From the NCBI GenBank assembly GCA_014361455.1, contig JACIVP010000001.1, forward strand, positions 124,001-188,000: a DNA stretch of 64,000 nucleotides, read 5' to 3'. The DNA comes from Candidatus Methanosuratincola sp. GTDB taxonomy: Archaea; Thermoproteota; Methanomethylicia; Methanomethylicales; Methanomethylicaceae. The position numbers and the translations under genes are program-made. Shown here piece after piece: positions 25,101 through 32,768 of this stretch (position 1 is its first letter; each line of letters starts with the position of its first letter). The notes below the pieces were generated by a model, which saw only the letters and a list, made by a program, of their open reading frames with translations, had not been told where the DNA came from and did not search any database.

Positions 25101-26189
25101 CTTTACAAAGGCGATGGCATAATAAGGCAAACCCTGTATTCCACAAAGAGTAAACGGTTGGGTCAGCAACTCTGCACATTGCTTGCAAAAATGGGCTACA
25201 CTTCCAAGCTCAAATACGATAAAGTTTCAAAAATATATCGACTTACTTGGAGGAACACAAATCAACATACCGATCACTGGAAAAAATCTGTCATTCCTTT
25301 CAAGGGCCTTGTCTACTGCGTAACCACCAAAAAGAACCACACGGTCTTTGCTGGCCGAAATGGGCGCTTTACCTACTGCGGGCAGTGCTACGGCGTCTTC
25401 GGAGCCGAGATCTTCCCCCTCTACTGCCTGCCCCTCGCTGACAGCACGACCGCGATCGGCAGGAGTATAATCACAGAGACCATAGCTAAGGCAAGGGGGC
25501 TGGGGATGGATGTCCTCTACTCTGACACAGACTCAATCTTCCTTCACCAGCCTACGAGGGATCAGATCAGCTCGCTCCTCTCTTGGGCAGAATCGAAGTT
25601 CGGGATCGACCTGGAGATCGACAAGCGTTACACATTCGTGACCTTCTCCGGGAGGAAGAAGAACTACCTCGGCTTGCTCGAGAACGGCGTCGTCGATATA
25701 AAGGGTCTGATGGGCAAAAAGCGGAACACCCCTCCGTTCATCAAGAATGCCTTTGCGGAGATGACCCATGTCCTCAGGGGAGTGAAGTCCCCGCAGGACT
25801 TCGAGGACGCGAAGTCCAAGATCAAGGCGATCGTCCAGCGTTGCTACAGCGACCTAAAGGCCAGGCGGATACCCCTAGACGACCTGGTCTTCAAGGTGAT
25901 GATCTCGAGGCCGCTCGGCAGGTACGACAAGACCACGCCGCAGCACGTCAAGGCCGCGAAGCTACTCGAGGAGAAAGGCAAGGAGGTGAAGCCTGGGGAC
26001 CTGATATCCTTCGTAAAGGTTCAAGGGCCGCTGGGCGTGAAGCCCGTCCAGCTCGCGAGGATAGACGAGATCGATGTCGACAAGTACATCGGACATATCG
26101 AAAGCACATTCGGCCAGGTCCTTGAGGCGTTGAACATCGACTTTGGGGAGATAGTCGGGGTGAAGAAGCTGGACTTCTTCTCGAGATAG
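22110..26189 (+). CDS. polB1: DNA polymerase B1 with intein
   Basis: Replicative family B polymerase. The precursor is 1359 residues; without the 424-residue intein it is 935. Residues 1-105 are an acidic, Pro/Glu-rich extension. Exonuclease motifs: AIDIEVAT (about 289), LTFNGDNFDLHYL and YCYRDSLI. Polymerase motifs: A, LDFASLYPSI (about 577); B, KVFLNA-[intein]-CYGVFG; C, YSDTDSIF (about 1137). The DFASLYPSII...NLSYETV pattern and the Cys-rich insert (CPHQECRRN...VCKKR) match crenarchaeal PolB1. The residue after the intein is Cys where intein-free homologues have Ser in NASYG. GGGGT precedes the ATG. Confidence 0.96.
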   Translation: MPGLDSFIPDSQAKRRQPPRPSPSSTPHGKDADPRRRPAREELVSEEAAGELDGEGIHNADEGGYGESEGDAEREEGVAIAAEAEEAEEIIPHTKFEAETPTETGSCVLLSVSYSGNRGKALAKLYEVERGRIVFWYDNTGHQPYLLTDIRLDELLSTEAVSHPGFDPGGCREVEKHDLLQDRVVVMTKVAAKDPTSIGGRGTGIRDLLGERSWEDRIRYHECFIYDRRLVPGYYYRVSGGSLVPEAQPVPTDMLRKAFPSAPPAFFDSLVEWFPIFSSPVPDYRRVAIDIEVATEAQDRVPDPQVANNPVICVSAAGSDGRNQVLILRRDGVDEGNGERPKELPADVSLVYFDREIDLIADVFRLIVDYPILLTFNGDNFDLHYLWKRAQVLGMRKEEIPIVMGKEIALIPVGIHIDLYKFFHNHAIQIYAFGNAYKELTLDAISEALLGIKKIQLEKSINELDYLSLANYCYRDSLITLRLTAEHSGLVMNLITLIMRISRMSMEDATRQGVSSWIRSLFYDEHRKGNYLIPKKEDISSAKGGSSTTAVIKGKKYKGALVITPQPGVFFNVVVLDFASLYPSIISRWNLSYETVRCPHQECRRNLVPDTDHWVCKKRVGMMSHVVGLLRDVRVRWFKPKSKDPSVSEEEREYYKVVQQALKVFLNACFTGDTEILTVDGPKSIKEVNVGDKVINVNPSTLEPEVDEVIAKQEYAYSGEMIHFENQRTVDLMVTPDHKFLVYGKSLGSSRFVTAQDIFNSTDLILPKLRFVNVEKPESYFSFLSYGKKKEWGLIVKFPCSSGKHVDSACPDLWNFLQSFDGYYHKGSKSYHMPNIASIDEQAIEKIIQLGGFPLLAKFNSSKLNGKQNKLPVFVDTKSFYEFCGRFISEGSLGANAPRICLNGNGRGGSKHIDMIQSEGKGNPKGDVYSREIEGTLKEMKINYARCKKSFIVSNELLYDWLSENCYDCEPHKSYNKIIPKVLLGAEPSALEPFISTLYKGDGIIRQTLYSTKSKRLGQQLCTLLAKMGYTSKLKYDKVSKIYRLTWRNTNQHTDHWKKSVIPFKGLVYCVTTKKNHTVFAGRNGRFTYCGQCYGVFGAEIFPLYCLPLADSTTAIGRSIITETIAKARGLGMDVLYSDTDSIFLHQPTRDQISSLLSWAESKFGIDLEIDKRYTFVTFSGRKKNYLGLLENGVVDIKGLMGKKRNTPPFIKNAFAEMTHVLRGVKSPQDFEDAKSKIKAIVQRCYSDLKARRIPLDDLVFKVMISRPLGRYDKTTPQHVKAAKLLEEKGKEVKPGDLISFVKVQGPLGVKPVQLARIDEIDVDKYIGHIESTFGQVLEALNIDFGEIVGVKKLDFFSR
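24114..25385 (+). other. PolB1 intein with LAGLIDADG-type endonuclease domain
   Basis: Residues 669-1092 of the precursor. It begins CFTGDTEILT with downstream blocks typical of the N-terminal splicing domain (VGDKVINV, then TPDHKFLVYG with the block B His). The centre has two degenerate endonuclease motifs, CGRFISEGS and LYKGDGIIRQ. The C-terminal splicing domain ends VYCVTTKKNHTVFAGRNG then FTYCGQ before Cys+1. The last residue is Gln rather than Asn, and the penultimate one is Gly rather than His. The insert is visibly richer in A+T than the polymerase around it, and sits in polymerase motif B, a known intein site. Confidence 0.93.
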
Positions 26190-26228
26190 AACTCACTCAG
26201 CCTGGGCGGCTTCGAAAAAATGAGGCTT

Positions 26229-26387
26229 TTAGCTTGCCATTCCAGCCCTGTCGTACCTAAGCAGACCAAAGAACCTGAGCTGTAGTATGGCCTCCTTATA
26301 CTCCACCCTCAGCTCCTGCTTCATCCTGAGCATGTCCGCTCTGGTATTGCTGTACTTCTTGCAGCTCTCCGTCCTCATTTGGACCAC
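26229..26387 (-). CDS. Small conserved-looking protein (52 residues), function unknown
   Basis: Minus-strand frame converging on polB1. From GTG 26387 the product is 52 residues, basic and helical: it contains KKYSNTRADMLRMKQELR and YKEAILQLRFFGLLRYDRA. GGAGG stands seven bases before the GTG, and an A/T element GATAAATTTTTAAGG lies 20-35 bp up. ATG 26378 is an internal alternative. The composition and codon use look real, and the amphipathic helix could bind another protein. Crenarchaeal PolB1 works with small partner proteins of similar size, but I see no evidence that this is one. Confidence 0.6.
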   Translation of the reverse strand: MVQMRTESCKKYSNTRADMLRMKQELRVEYKEAILQLRFFGLLRYDRAGMAS

Positions 26388-26429
26388 AAAATATCCTCCA
26401 AACAACCCCTTAAAAATTTATCCCAATCG

Positions 26430-27480
26430 AAAGCCCAACTTCTCTTTTTTTCTCATGCCGCACTCCCCACCTACACATGCACATTAAACAATCGGAAACA
26501 GACGATCTACCGGTGGGTAACGTTCATACATATTGAATCAAACAATGAGATGAGGCTGGGGGTAACCTATGCTCTTGGACAGATCCTCAATTCATCAAGC
26601 ATTCGGGCAATTGCCAGCTCCTTCGTCTTGCAGGCGGTTCGAGACCGACGCCAAGATCAGACAGGATTTTGGGGCTCCAACAAGCCAAAACTTACTCTGC
26701 CAAAATTCTTAGACAGCACCAGCAAATGAGTATCTTCCTTTCTTTGCTACGAGCGTGGACTAAATAAATCAGGATTGATTACGGCAATAATCGACATTTG
26801 GTGGCATTCTCCGGCTTCGGGGCCGAGCACGGAGGCTGAGGCGGCGTCACAGACGTCGATTTTATGGGATCCTCGCCCCGCAGGTCTGAAGGTGCATCAT
26901 ATTTCCTCTATCACGGGAGGCTTCCCACTCAAGATCTTGCTACATACCATGAAGATGAGGACCTCCCAACGACTAAACCAAAGAAAAGAAAAGACGAAGC
27001 CTATCGTACCCATTATTACGAAGAGCGGACCGCCCGGCAGCTGGTTGCGCCACAAAGGGAGCAGCACATGGACATGACGAAGGTGATTATCGCAGCCCTA
27101 GCGGGATCAGGCTAAGGAGTATCGATGGCATAAGATAAATCAAATTCTCAGACATCTGCGTGGATTGAACCATATGGCTCGTCAGCAGGGATGAAAAGCA
27201 CTGGCAGAACGAAGAAAAAACGAAACAGGCTACCGCCAGGATGCAGTAGGTTATTACGTCCCTGGAATTGTCATCCAACGGTCCCCGCCGGACTATGCGA
27301 CCATATTCAGTAGTATGGTTTGCATTTCCCGCATCCCGCAGCGGCTCTCTCAATGTCATGTCTATGTTTATATATCCACAGCGCAAGATAAAAACCACAA
27401 ATCCAGTATCCGCCGCCGTCAGATACGTGGTAAATAATAACAGATGATTAAGTGAGTAAATCAAGTCAACTAAGATGAGG
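26430..27480. other. Long A+T-rich intergenic stretch
   Basis: About 1 kb without a convincing gene. Plus-strand frames near 26775-27115 include a hydrophilic segment (for example KPKKRKDEAYRTHYYEERTA) that may be a gene remnant, with no family match I can name. A minus-strand frame at 27087-27359 is listed separately. Several TATA-like tracts are present (for example 27367-27377). Confidence 0.4.
27087..27359 (-). CDS. Doubtful small membrane protein
   Basis: A 90-residue frame with a hydrophilic first third and two hydrophobic segments (about residues 37-57, VITYCILAVACFVFSSF, and about 73-89). No ribosome-binding site is clear, and the TATA-like element is only 12-20 bp before the ATG. 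No family recognised. Confidence 0.22.
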   Translation of the reverse strand: MTLREPLRDAGNANHTTEYGRIVRRGPLDDNSRDVITYCILAVACFVFSSFCQCFSSLLTSHMVQSTQMSENLIYLMPSILLSLIPLGLR

Positions 27481-27488
27481 TGAACCTG

Positions 27489-29357
27489 ATGCGTCTGCTG
27501 TTGATCCACGCCGATTATATCGAGTTCACCGCGCTCGAACCCGCAATGCCAAACCCCGAGCGGATCGAGGGCGTGGGGAAGAAGGAGAGAGTCGAGGAGT
27601 GCCTTGTGGCATTCTCGACCGTTGAGAAGTCCGACGAGGAGTCGCCGGAGGAGGTCGCGAAGAACGCGGCCGCGATCATACTCGAGCACGCCGCCGCTGT
27701 CAAGACAACGAAGACTGTGCTATACCCGTACGCCCACCTCTCGTCCTCCCTCTCGCGCCCGGACGCCGCGGTTGAGATCCTGAAGATGACCGAAGACGCC
27801 CTCCGCGGGTCCGTTGAGGTCTTCCGGGCGCCGTTCGGGTGGTACAAGTCCTTCGAGATCAGGTGCAAGGGGCACCCCCTCAGCGAGCTCTCGAGGACGG
27901 TGACTGCTGGAGCGAAGGAGGCGGCTGCGGCGGAGGCGGAGGCTGAGGCGACGCCTGCAGAGGGGAGCGAATTCCTGGTCTTGACTCCGGATGGCGAGGA
28001 GTTCAGGATCGACCTCGCCTCCCCAGAGACCTTCCTGAAGTTGAAGGTCGAGGCCCCCCTCATCCAATTGATAAAGAACGAGGCAGGGATGAAAGAGGAC
28101 AGGGGCGCGCCGGCGCACGTGAAGCTGATGAAGAAGCTCGAGCTCGTCGACTACGAGCCTGCCTCTGACATCGGGCACTTCCGCTTCTACCCGAAGGGGA
28201 CGCTGATCAAGGATAGCCTCGAGGAGCTCGCCTATGAGATAGCAGTGAAGGACCTAAAGGCCTTCAAGATCGAGACCCCTTTCCTCTACCGCCTCGACGA
28301 GCCGGACATCGCTGACCAGGCAGCAAAGTTCAGGGAGAAGGACTATCGCCTCACCGTGGACAAGAAGGAGTTCACTCTCAGGTTCGCCGGAGACTTTGGC
28401 CTCTTCCGGATGATGAAGGGCGTCACAATGAGCTATCGGCAGCTCCCGGTCAGAGTCTACGAACTATCCCCGTCCTTCAGGCTCGAGCAGAGCGGGGAGT
28501 GCGTCGGGCTTAAGCGCCTCAGGAGCTTCACGATGCCCGACCTCCACTGCTTCTGCGCGGACCTGGAGCAGGGCAGAAATGAGTATACCGTGCTCTTCAG
28601 GAAGTACACGCGCCTCACCCAGTCGATGGAGATCGAGTATGCGGTCGCGTTCCGGGTTGTGAAGTACTTCTACAATGAGCACCGAGACTGGTTCGTATCC
28701 CTGCTGAGGATCGTCGGTAAACCCGCGCTGATCGAGGTCCTGCCTGAGATGAAGCACTATTGGGTGCTCAAACACGAGTACCAGGCGATCGACTCGGTCG
28801 GTGGCAACACCCAGCTCGTGACCGTGCAGCTCGACGTCGAGGACGCCGCCAGGTACGGCATAGAGTACGCCGACGAGAGCGGGAAGAAGAGGGGGTGCAT
28901 CATCCTCCACAGCTCGCTCGGCTCGATCGAAAGGTGGATGGGCGCGATCTTGGAGCAGGCCGCGAGGGACCAGGCGAGGGGGAAGGTGCCATCACTGCCG
29001 GTCTGGCTCAGCCCGATCCAGGTCAGGGTCATACCCGTTAGCAGCACTTACGTCGAGCTCGCGAGGGGCATCGCCGAGCGCGTCGTGGCCGAGGGATTCC
29101 GGGCAGATGTCGATGACAGGGAGGAGTCGGTCTCGAAGAAGATCAGGGAGGCAGAAGTTGAGTGGGTTCCGTTCGTCCTCGTCGTCGGGGAGAAGGAATC
29201 CGCCTCGAACTCGCTCCCGGTCCGTGTCCGGGGTGAAGGGATGAATGTCATGGACTTCGCCGGGCTCGTCGGGATGCTGAAGGAGCGCGTTGGGGATCGC
29301 CCGTGCCTGCCGTCTTACCTGCCCATGATGCTTTCAATGAAACCAAGGTTCGCCTGA
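27489..29357 (+). CDS. thrS: Threonyl-tRNA synthetase, archaeal type
   Basis: Charges tRNA-Thr. From ATG 27489 (GAGGTGA nine bases upstream) the 622 residues begin MRLLLIHADYIEF, the archaeal N-terminal domain related to D-aminoacyl-tRNA deacylase that removes mis-attached serine (residues 1-140). The catalytic core follows, with class II motif 2 region SYRQLPVRVYELSPSFRLE (about 320-338), PDLHCFCADLEQ and the motif 3 area. The C-terminal anticodon-binding domain starts near WLSPIQVRVIPVS. The length is normal. A Glu/Ala-rich linker (about residues 140-158) joins the editing and catalytic parts. Confidence 0.96.
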   Translation: MRLLLIHADYIEFTALEPAMPNPERIEGVGKKERVEECLVAFSTVEKSDEESPEEVAKNAAAIILEHAAAVKTTKTVLYPYAHLSSSLSRPDAAVEILKMTEDALRGSVEVFRAPFGWYKSFEIRCKGHPLSELSRTVTAGAKEAAAAEAEAEATPAEGSEFLVLTPDGEEFRIDLASPETFLKLKVEAPLIQLIKNEAGMKEDRGAPAHVKLMKKLELVDYEPASDIGHFRFYPKGTLIKDSLEELAYEIAVKDLKAFKIETPFLYRLDEPDIADQAAKFREKDYRLTVDKKEFTLRFAGDFGLFRMMKGVTMSYRQLPVRVYELSPSFRLEQSGECVGLKRLRSFTMPDLHCFCADLEQGRNEYTVLFRKYTRLTQSMEIEYAVAFRVVKYFYNEHRDWFVSLLRIVGKPALIEVLPEMKHYWVLKHEYQAIDSVGGNTQLVTVQLDVEDAARYGIEYADESGKKRGCIILHSSLGSIERWMGAILEQAARDQARGKVPSLPVWLSPIQVRVIPVSSTYVELARGIAERVVAEGFRADVDDREESVSKKIREAEVEWVPFVLVVGEKESASNSLPVRVRGEGMNVMDFAGLVGMLKERVGDRPCLPSYLPMMLSMKPRFA

Positions 29358-29415
29358 TGATCGATGGGTATTTAATATCCGTATGTTCACAGGGTTTTAG
29401 ATCAGGTGTTGACAG

Positions 29416-29724
29416 ATGAGAGTCGAATCGATAATACTTGTCACAGCCGATTGGGAGAAGGCGGGCCAGTACGCAGCGAAAGTCTGTGAGGCCGTGTCTA
29501 AGGCGCATAACGTACCGCTCGAGGTGAAGAAGGAGGATTATGACTTTCTCATCGCGCACGGTGTGAAGGACGAATTCGGCGGGATCGAGATCCCTCAGAT
29601 CTTCCTCAAGCTTGAGGACGGAACCGTCAAGTACATCATGTCCCGGATCCCTGACAGGAGCGACGGGATGCCTGATATCGAGAAAGGGATCCAGCTCCTG
29701 ACCGACGCGATAAAATCACAGTGA
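29416..29724 (+). CDS. Conserved archaeal protein with possible thioredoxin-like fold
   Basis: 102 residues, no Cys pair in a CXXC arrangement. The order beta (SIILVTADW), helix (AGQYAAKVCEAVSKAH), beta (LEVKKEDYDFLI), then EIPQIFLKLEDG with an Ile-Pro that could be the cis-Pro of a thioredoxin fold, and a terminal helix. That is a structural guess only; I cannot name the family. ATG 29416 follows GGTG. A TATA-like TATTTAATATCC lies at about 29367-29378. The next gene starts 4 bp downstream, so they share an operon. Confidence 0.7.
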   Translation: MRVESIILVTADWEKAGQYAAKVCEAVSKAHNVPLEVKKEDYDFLIAHGVKDEFGGIEIPQIFLKLEDGTVKYIMSRIPDRSDGMPDIEKGIQLLTDAIKSQ

Positions 29725-29728
29725 GGGC

Positions 29729-30199
29729 ATGCGCTTGTCCAAGACTCTCGTTCTCAGGTCGAAAGAGGGGTTGCTCGTATCGAAGGCGACCGTCGATGGT
29801 ACCATTGCCCAGGTGGTCAGGAATGTAGTCATCGATGCTGTCTCGCTCTGGTCAGTCGATAAGTCCGACTTCATAGTGATCAGGGACATGTACCCGGTCT
29901 CCGTGAAGCTCCCGATCTCAAAGGAGCAGTACGACCTCTACTCCAAATATGACATGTCTAGGACGACGAACGGCAGCGTTATGTTTAACGTCCCGGTCTA
30001 CGTGATCTCTTTCGACAATGAGTGGCAGGAGGAGGACTATGTGGACAAGGAGGTCATCGTCGTCGCACCTGTGGTGGACCAGAAGGTCGAGGAGATCATC
30101 ACCGAGCTCGCGGTCGAGGCAACCAAGCCGAATGACCAGGAATCGGAGCTGGAATTAGATCCGGGATCGGAAGACGAGGAGCCCGAAGGGGGCGAATAG
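29729..30199 (+). CDS. Unknown protein with acidic tail, operon partner of the preceding gene
   Basis: 156 residues, no recognised domain. The first 120 residues are mixed alpha/beta with FNVPVYVISFDNEWQEEDYV in the middle; the last 25 are Glu/Asp/Pro/Gly-rich (ending SEDEEPEGGE). GAGGGC stands directly before the ATG and the gap to the upstream gene is 4 bp. A strong inverted repeat lies just after the stop. Function not inferable. Confidence 0.7.
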   Translation: MRLSKTLVLRSKEGLLVSKATVDGTIAQVVRNVVIDAVSLWSVDKSDFIVIRDMYPVSVKLPISKEQYDLYSKYDMSRTTNGSVMFNVPVYVISFDNEWQEEDYVDKEVIVVAPVVDQKVEEIITELAVEATKPNDQESELELDPGSEDEEPEGGE

Positions 30200-30212
30200 C
30201 CCCCTGGGTCCC

Positions 30213-30231
30213 CCGGGCTCATATAGCCCGG
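30213..30231. terminator. Hairpin after the two-gene unknown operon
   Basis: CCGGGCT (30213-30219), loop of 5, AGCCCGG (30225-30231): a perfect 7-bp stem 14 bp after the stop. There is no T tract behind it, so it may be an mRNA 3'-end structure rather than a terminator. Confidence 0.35.
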
Positions 30232-30608
30232 CACGTCATGCCAGGTCTGCGCCGGTTCCCCAGTGCATCATGCCAGGTCCGGACCCGAATTCGAAGTCAT
30301 TGCCTGATGGAAGACCAGATACGGGAAGGAAATAAATGTATCTGACCCAAAAGCAGACTAAACCCACACCATAGCCTATAACTTTATATTTAACTAAATA
30401 ACTATATATTAGTTAAAAACCTTTTATGATTAAAAAGTTGAAATTGCGCTTGTTCACTGCCCTGTTCCGACTCTACCAATGAAACCCATAATGAAGCTGT
30501 AAGTGACGATCGCAGCGTCGGCGACGGCAATCAGTAGCGCGTTGCGATGATCGGCAAGACTTCTTCTTTGCTTTTAGCAAGAATTTCCTAATTTTTTCAC
30601 ATATTATT

Positions 30609-30702
30609 GAGGATTTCGAAAAACTTAACCAAAAAATGAAATGGTAAATCTGGCCACTTCTGATGGTGGAAAGCCGGAAAGGGAAGGTTATTCAAAAACC
30701 TC
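30609..30702 (+). mobile_element. MITE-like repeat, copy A (94 bp)
   Basis: Begins GAGGATTTCGAAAAACTTAA and ends GGTTATTCAAAAACCTC; the two ends are imperfect inverted repeats of about 20 bp. Copy B (42569-42662) is near-identical in the opposite orientation; copy C (52699-52794) is more diverged. It contains no gene. The left end matches the end of the IS5-like relic at 58983, so it is probably a non-autonomous derivative. Confidence 0.85.
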
Positions 30703-30824
30703 TATAATTATAAGATATATATCCAATATATAAAATTAATTGCATTTTTGCAAAATGTACATATGTATAAAACAAACACATTAGATATATTGCACAGAAA
30801 AATTAAACAAAAAGGGGTGTTCTG
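30703..30824. other. A+T-rich gap before the DUF123 gene
   Basis: Very A+T-rich sequence right of the MITE copy, with several possible TATA boxes, and no gene. It is likely the promoter region of the DUF123 gene; the exact box is unclear. Confidence 0.35.
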
Positions 30825-31343
30825 TTGGCGGGGGATCGAGCAGAGAAGGGCGGTTACGCGCTGGTCGCCCAGTTTTACGGCGGTTTGGTTAGGTTCTGTC
30901 TGAGCGGCAATAGAGGGAAAGGGCATATGAGGTGTAAGGAGTGGGCGCTTGTGCCAGGGGTTTACGTCTACTCCGGGTCTGCGCTGAATGGGCTGGCGGG
31001 CAGAATCGAGCGGCACCGGAGAGTCTTCCTTTCCCAGGGCATAGGGGCGCACTGGCACATCGATGCACTGCTAAGCTTGTGTGGATCGGTCACCGCGGTG
31101 TGCGCCCCCTCGGAAGAAAGGACAGAATGCAAGCTCGTCGCAACCCTGGCTTCAGATGGGATGGAGCCTGTTGCGGGGTTCGGGTCTACAGACTGCAGGT
31201 CAGGTTGCGCAGGGCACTTGCTTAGGAGCGTCATGAGCCCGGAGAGGACAGTCGAGGCAGTGGCGCGAGCGTTCAGGGATATGAGACTCCAGCCTTACGT
31301 CTGCGGCGAGTGGATGCGCCCTAGGTCTGGATCTGGACTATAG
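30825..31343 (+). CDS. DUF123 (GIY-YIG-like) domain protein
   Basis: 172 residues from TTG 30825. The family pattern is clear: PGVYVYSGSALNGLAGRIERH, then HWHIDALLS, TECKLVATLA, and GFGSTDCRSGCAGHL. DUF123 resembles the GIY-YIG nuclease fold but its biochemistry is not settled; it is found alone or fused to endonuclease III in archaea. Here it stands alone, without an Nth domain. Its upstream region carries the MITE copy A, 122 bp before the start. Confidence 0.83.
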   Translation: MAGDRAEKGGYALVAQFYGGLVRFCLSGNRGKGHMRCKEWALVPGVYVYSGSALNGLAGRIERHRRVFLSQGIGAHWHIDALLSLCGSVTAVCAPSEERTECKLVATLASDGMEPVAGFGSTDCRSGCAGHLLRSVMSPERTVEAVARAFRDMRLQPYVCGEWMRPRSGSGL

Positions 31344-31520
31344 ATTAGGAGGGAAAGGGGAATAGAAAACGAGGATCAAGGGAGGAAGGAGGAGGAGAAA
31401 AGAAGTGGAGTCGGGCAGGATGGATGGCTGGAAAAACTGCCTGACAGCAGCATAGCCGGTGCACAATCATGAAGAAGGATAGATCGGATCTGCAAATATG
31501 GCTCTACACCCACCGACAGC

Positions 31521-32336
31521 CTAGATCAGCAAAGACACGACCGCAAAGAGGATGTCCCACCCGAGGAGCGCCGATATGTATCCTGCCAGGAAGAAGACGA
31601 TCATCGGAATGGCAGGCGTAACCCAGACGTAGTCCCTCCGATCGTCGATCACCTTCTCCTCGTCTTCGTCGGTGACTCTCGAGAAGAGCTTTAGCCTCAC
31701 CCGTTCATTGCCATCGTTTTCTTCCCCACCCCCGCCCTGCACATTGCCCGCACTCTCACATTTTGGGGCTGGTACCTCCATCAGGTTGAAGTGGACCTTC
31801 CTGGCGATCGCGGGGCGGACCCTGACCCCGGTCAGCATAGCAGCCGCCTTCTTCACCCAGGGAGCCTCGACCCCGTCGAAGAGGCTTCTTCCGGAGACCT
31901 TCCAGGCAAGGTTCAACGCGAGACAGGTGGGTATGAGAAGCAATACCGAGAGCAGGAGCGAATTCCCAAGCACAGCGATCGGGAAGAGCGGCGAGGTGAT
32001 CCAGGAGGGCGCTAGCGGGAAGGTGAGGGCGATCGCGAGCAGTGCCTTCGCGTCGGCGCCCCCGTAGAGGCCAAGGTAATAGACCCCGAAGGCGAGAGCC
32101 GCGGTGATCCCGATACTGAACCCAGCGAGGAGGTATGGGTACGCGGGGGTGAAAAGGGCCTCGTATGCCGTCAGGGCGCCGCCCAGCCCGCCGCCGATGA
32201 GCCAGACCTTGTCATCTATCTCGCGCGTCCTGAAATCCTGATATGAAGCCACCGCGAGCATTATCCCAGCGATTAGCGCCTTCGCCTCGAAGATCATCCA
32301 AACCATTCCTATGCCTGTCAAGGCTCTATATACCAC
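31521..32336 (-). CDS. A24-family prepilin/preflagellin peptidase
   Basis: Membrane aspartyl protease that cuts class III signal peptides of archaeal pilins and archaellins. The 271-residue protein has about six membrane segments, an N-terminal ASYQDFRTREIDD motif (first catalytic Asp at the membrane edge) and the second motif YGGADAK. A long hydrophilic insert (about residues 150-225, with GGGGEENDG) separates the last two hydrophobic segments, longer than usual for this family. ATG 32306 is a possible shorter start. No pilin or archaellum genes are in the window. Confidence 0.88.
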   Translation of the reverse strand: MVYRALTGIGMVWMIFEAKALIAGIMLAVASYQDFRTREIDDKVWLIGGGLGGALTAYEALFTPAYPYLLAGFSIGITAALAFGVYYLGLYGGADAKALLAIALTFPLAPSWITSPLFPIAVLGNSLLLSVLLLIPTCLALNLAWKVSGRSLFDGVEAPWVKKAAAMLTGVRVRPAIARKVHFNLMEVPAPKCESAGNVQGGGGEENDGNERVRLKLFSRVTDEDEEKVIDDRRDYVWVTPAIPMIVFFLAGYISALLGWDILFAVVSLLI

Positions 32337-32768
32337 AGTTTATTTAGCTTTTTTAAGCTCACGGGCCAAAGAAGGGCGGCGGACAAGCAACTGCGATATA
32401 GGAGATGAGGTATGGTTAAATGAGAAATAAACGCCCTGCCGGTCTTAGTTTAGCGAGCAACGGACATCTGATCTCTTCCCATAGGAAAGCGTTCCTGCCT
32501 CAATCCCCGTGCGGACTTCCGTAGCACAATGCAGGTGGATGGATGGATGGATGGATGGATGGATGGATGGATGGAAGAAGGAAAGAAAGAGCAGATCACT
32601 TGAACACATACTCGAAAGCTCTAGATCGGCACTGCGCACCTCTTCTGTTCTCCCTATTTCCTTCTCTTTTCCAATCCTTCCTTCTCGCCTCTTTCTTTTC
32701 TTCCCTCGCGCCTTTTTATACAATAACTTCTGAATCAGTTTGCTACAGCCCTCCAGGTAGCGGGAGGT
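32337..32768. other. Intergenic stretch with a GGAT microsatellite
   Basis: About 430 bp between the peptidase and guaA. It holds a run of nearly ten GGAT units and pyrimidine-rich tracts further right. No gene recognised; the Met-Asp-Gly-Trp frame across the repeat is an artefact. Confidence 0.5.
32537..32575 (+). repeat. GGAT tetranucleotide microsatellite (about 9.75 units)
   Basis: 39 bp of uninterrupted GGAT. Such pure tetranucleotide runs are uncommon in archaea and prone to slippage. Confidence 0.97.
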
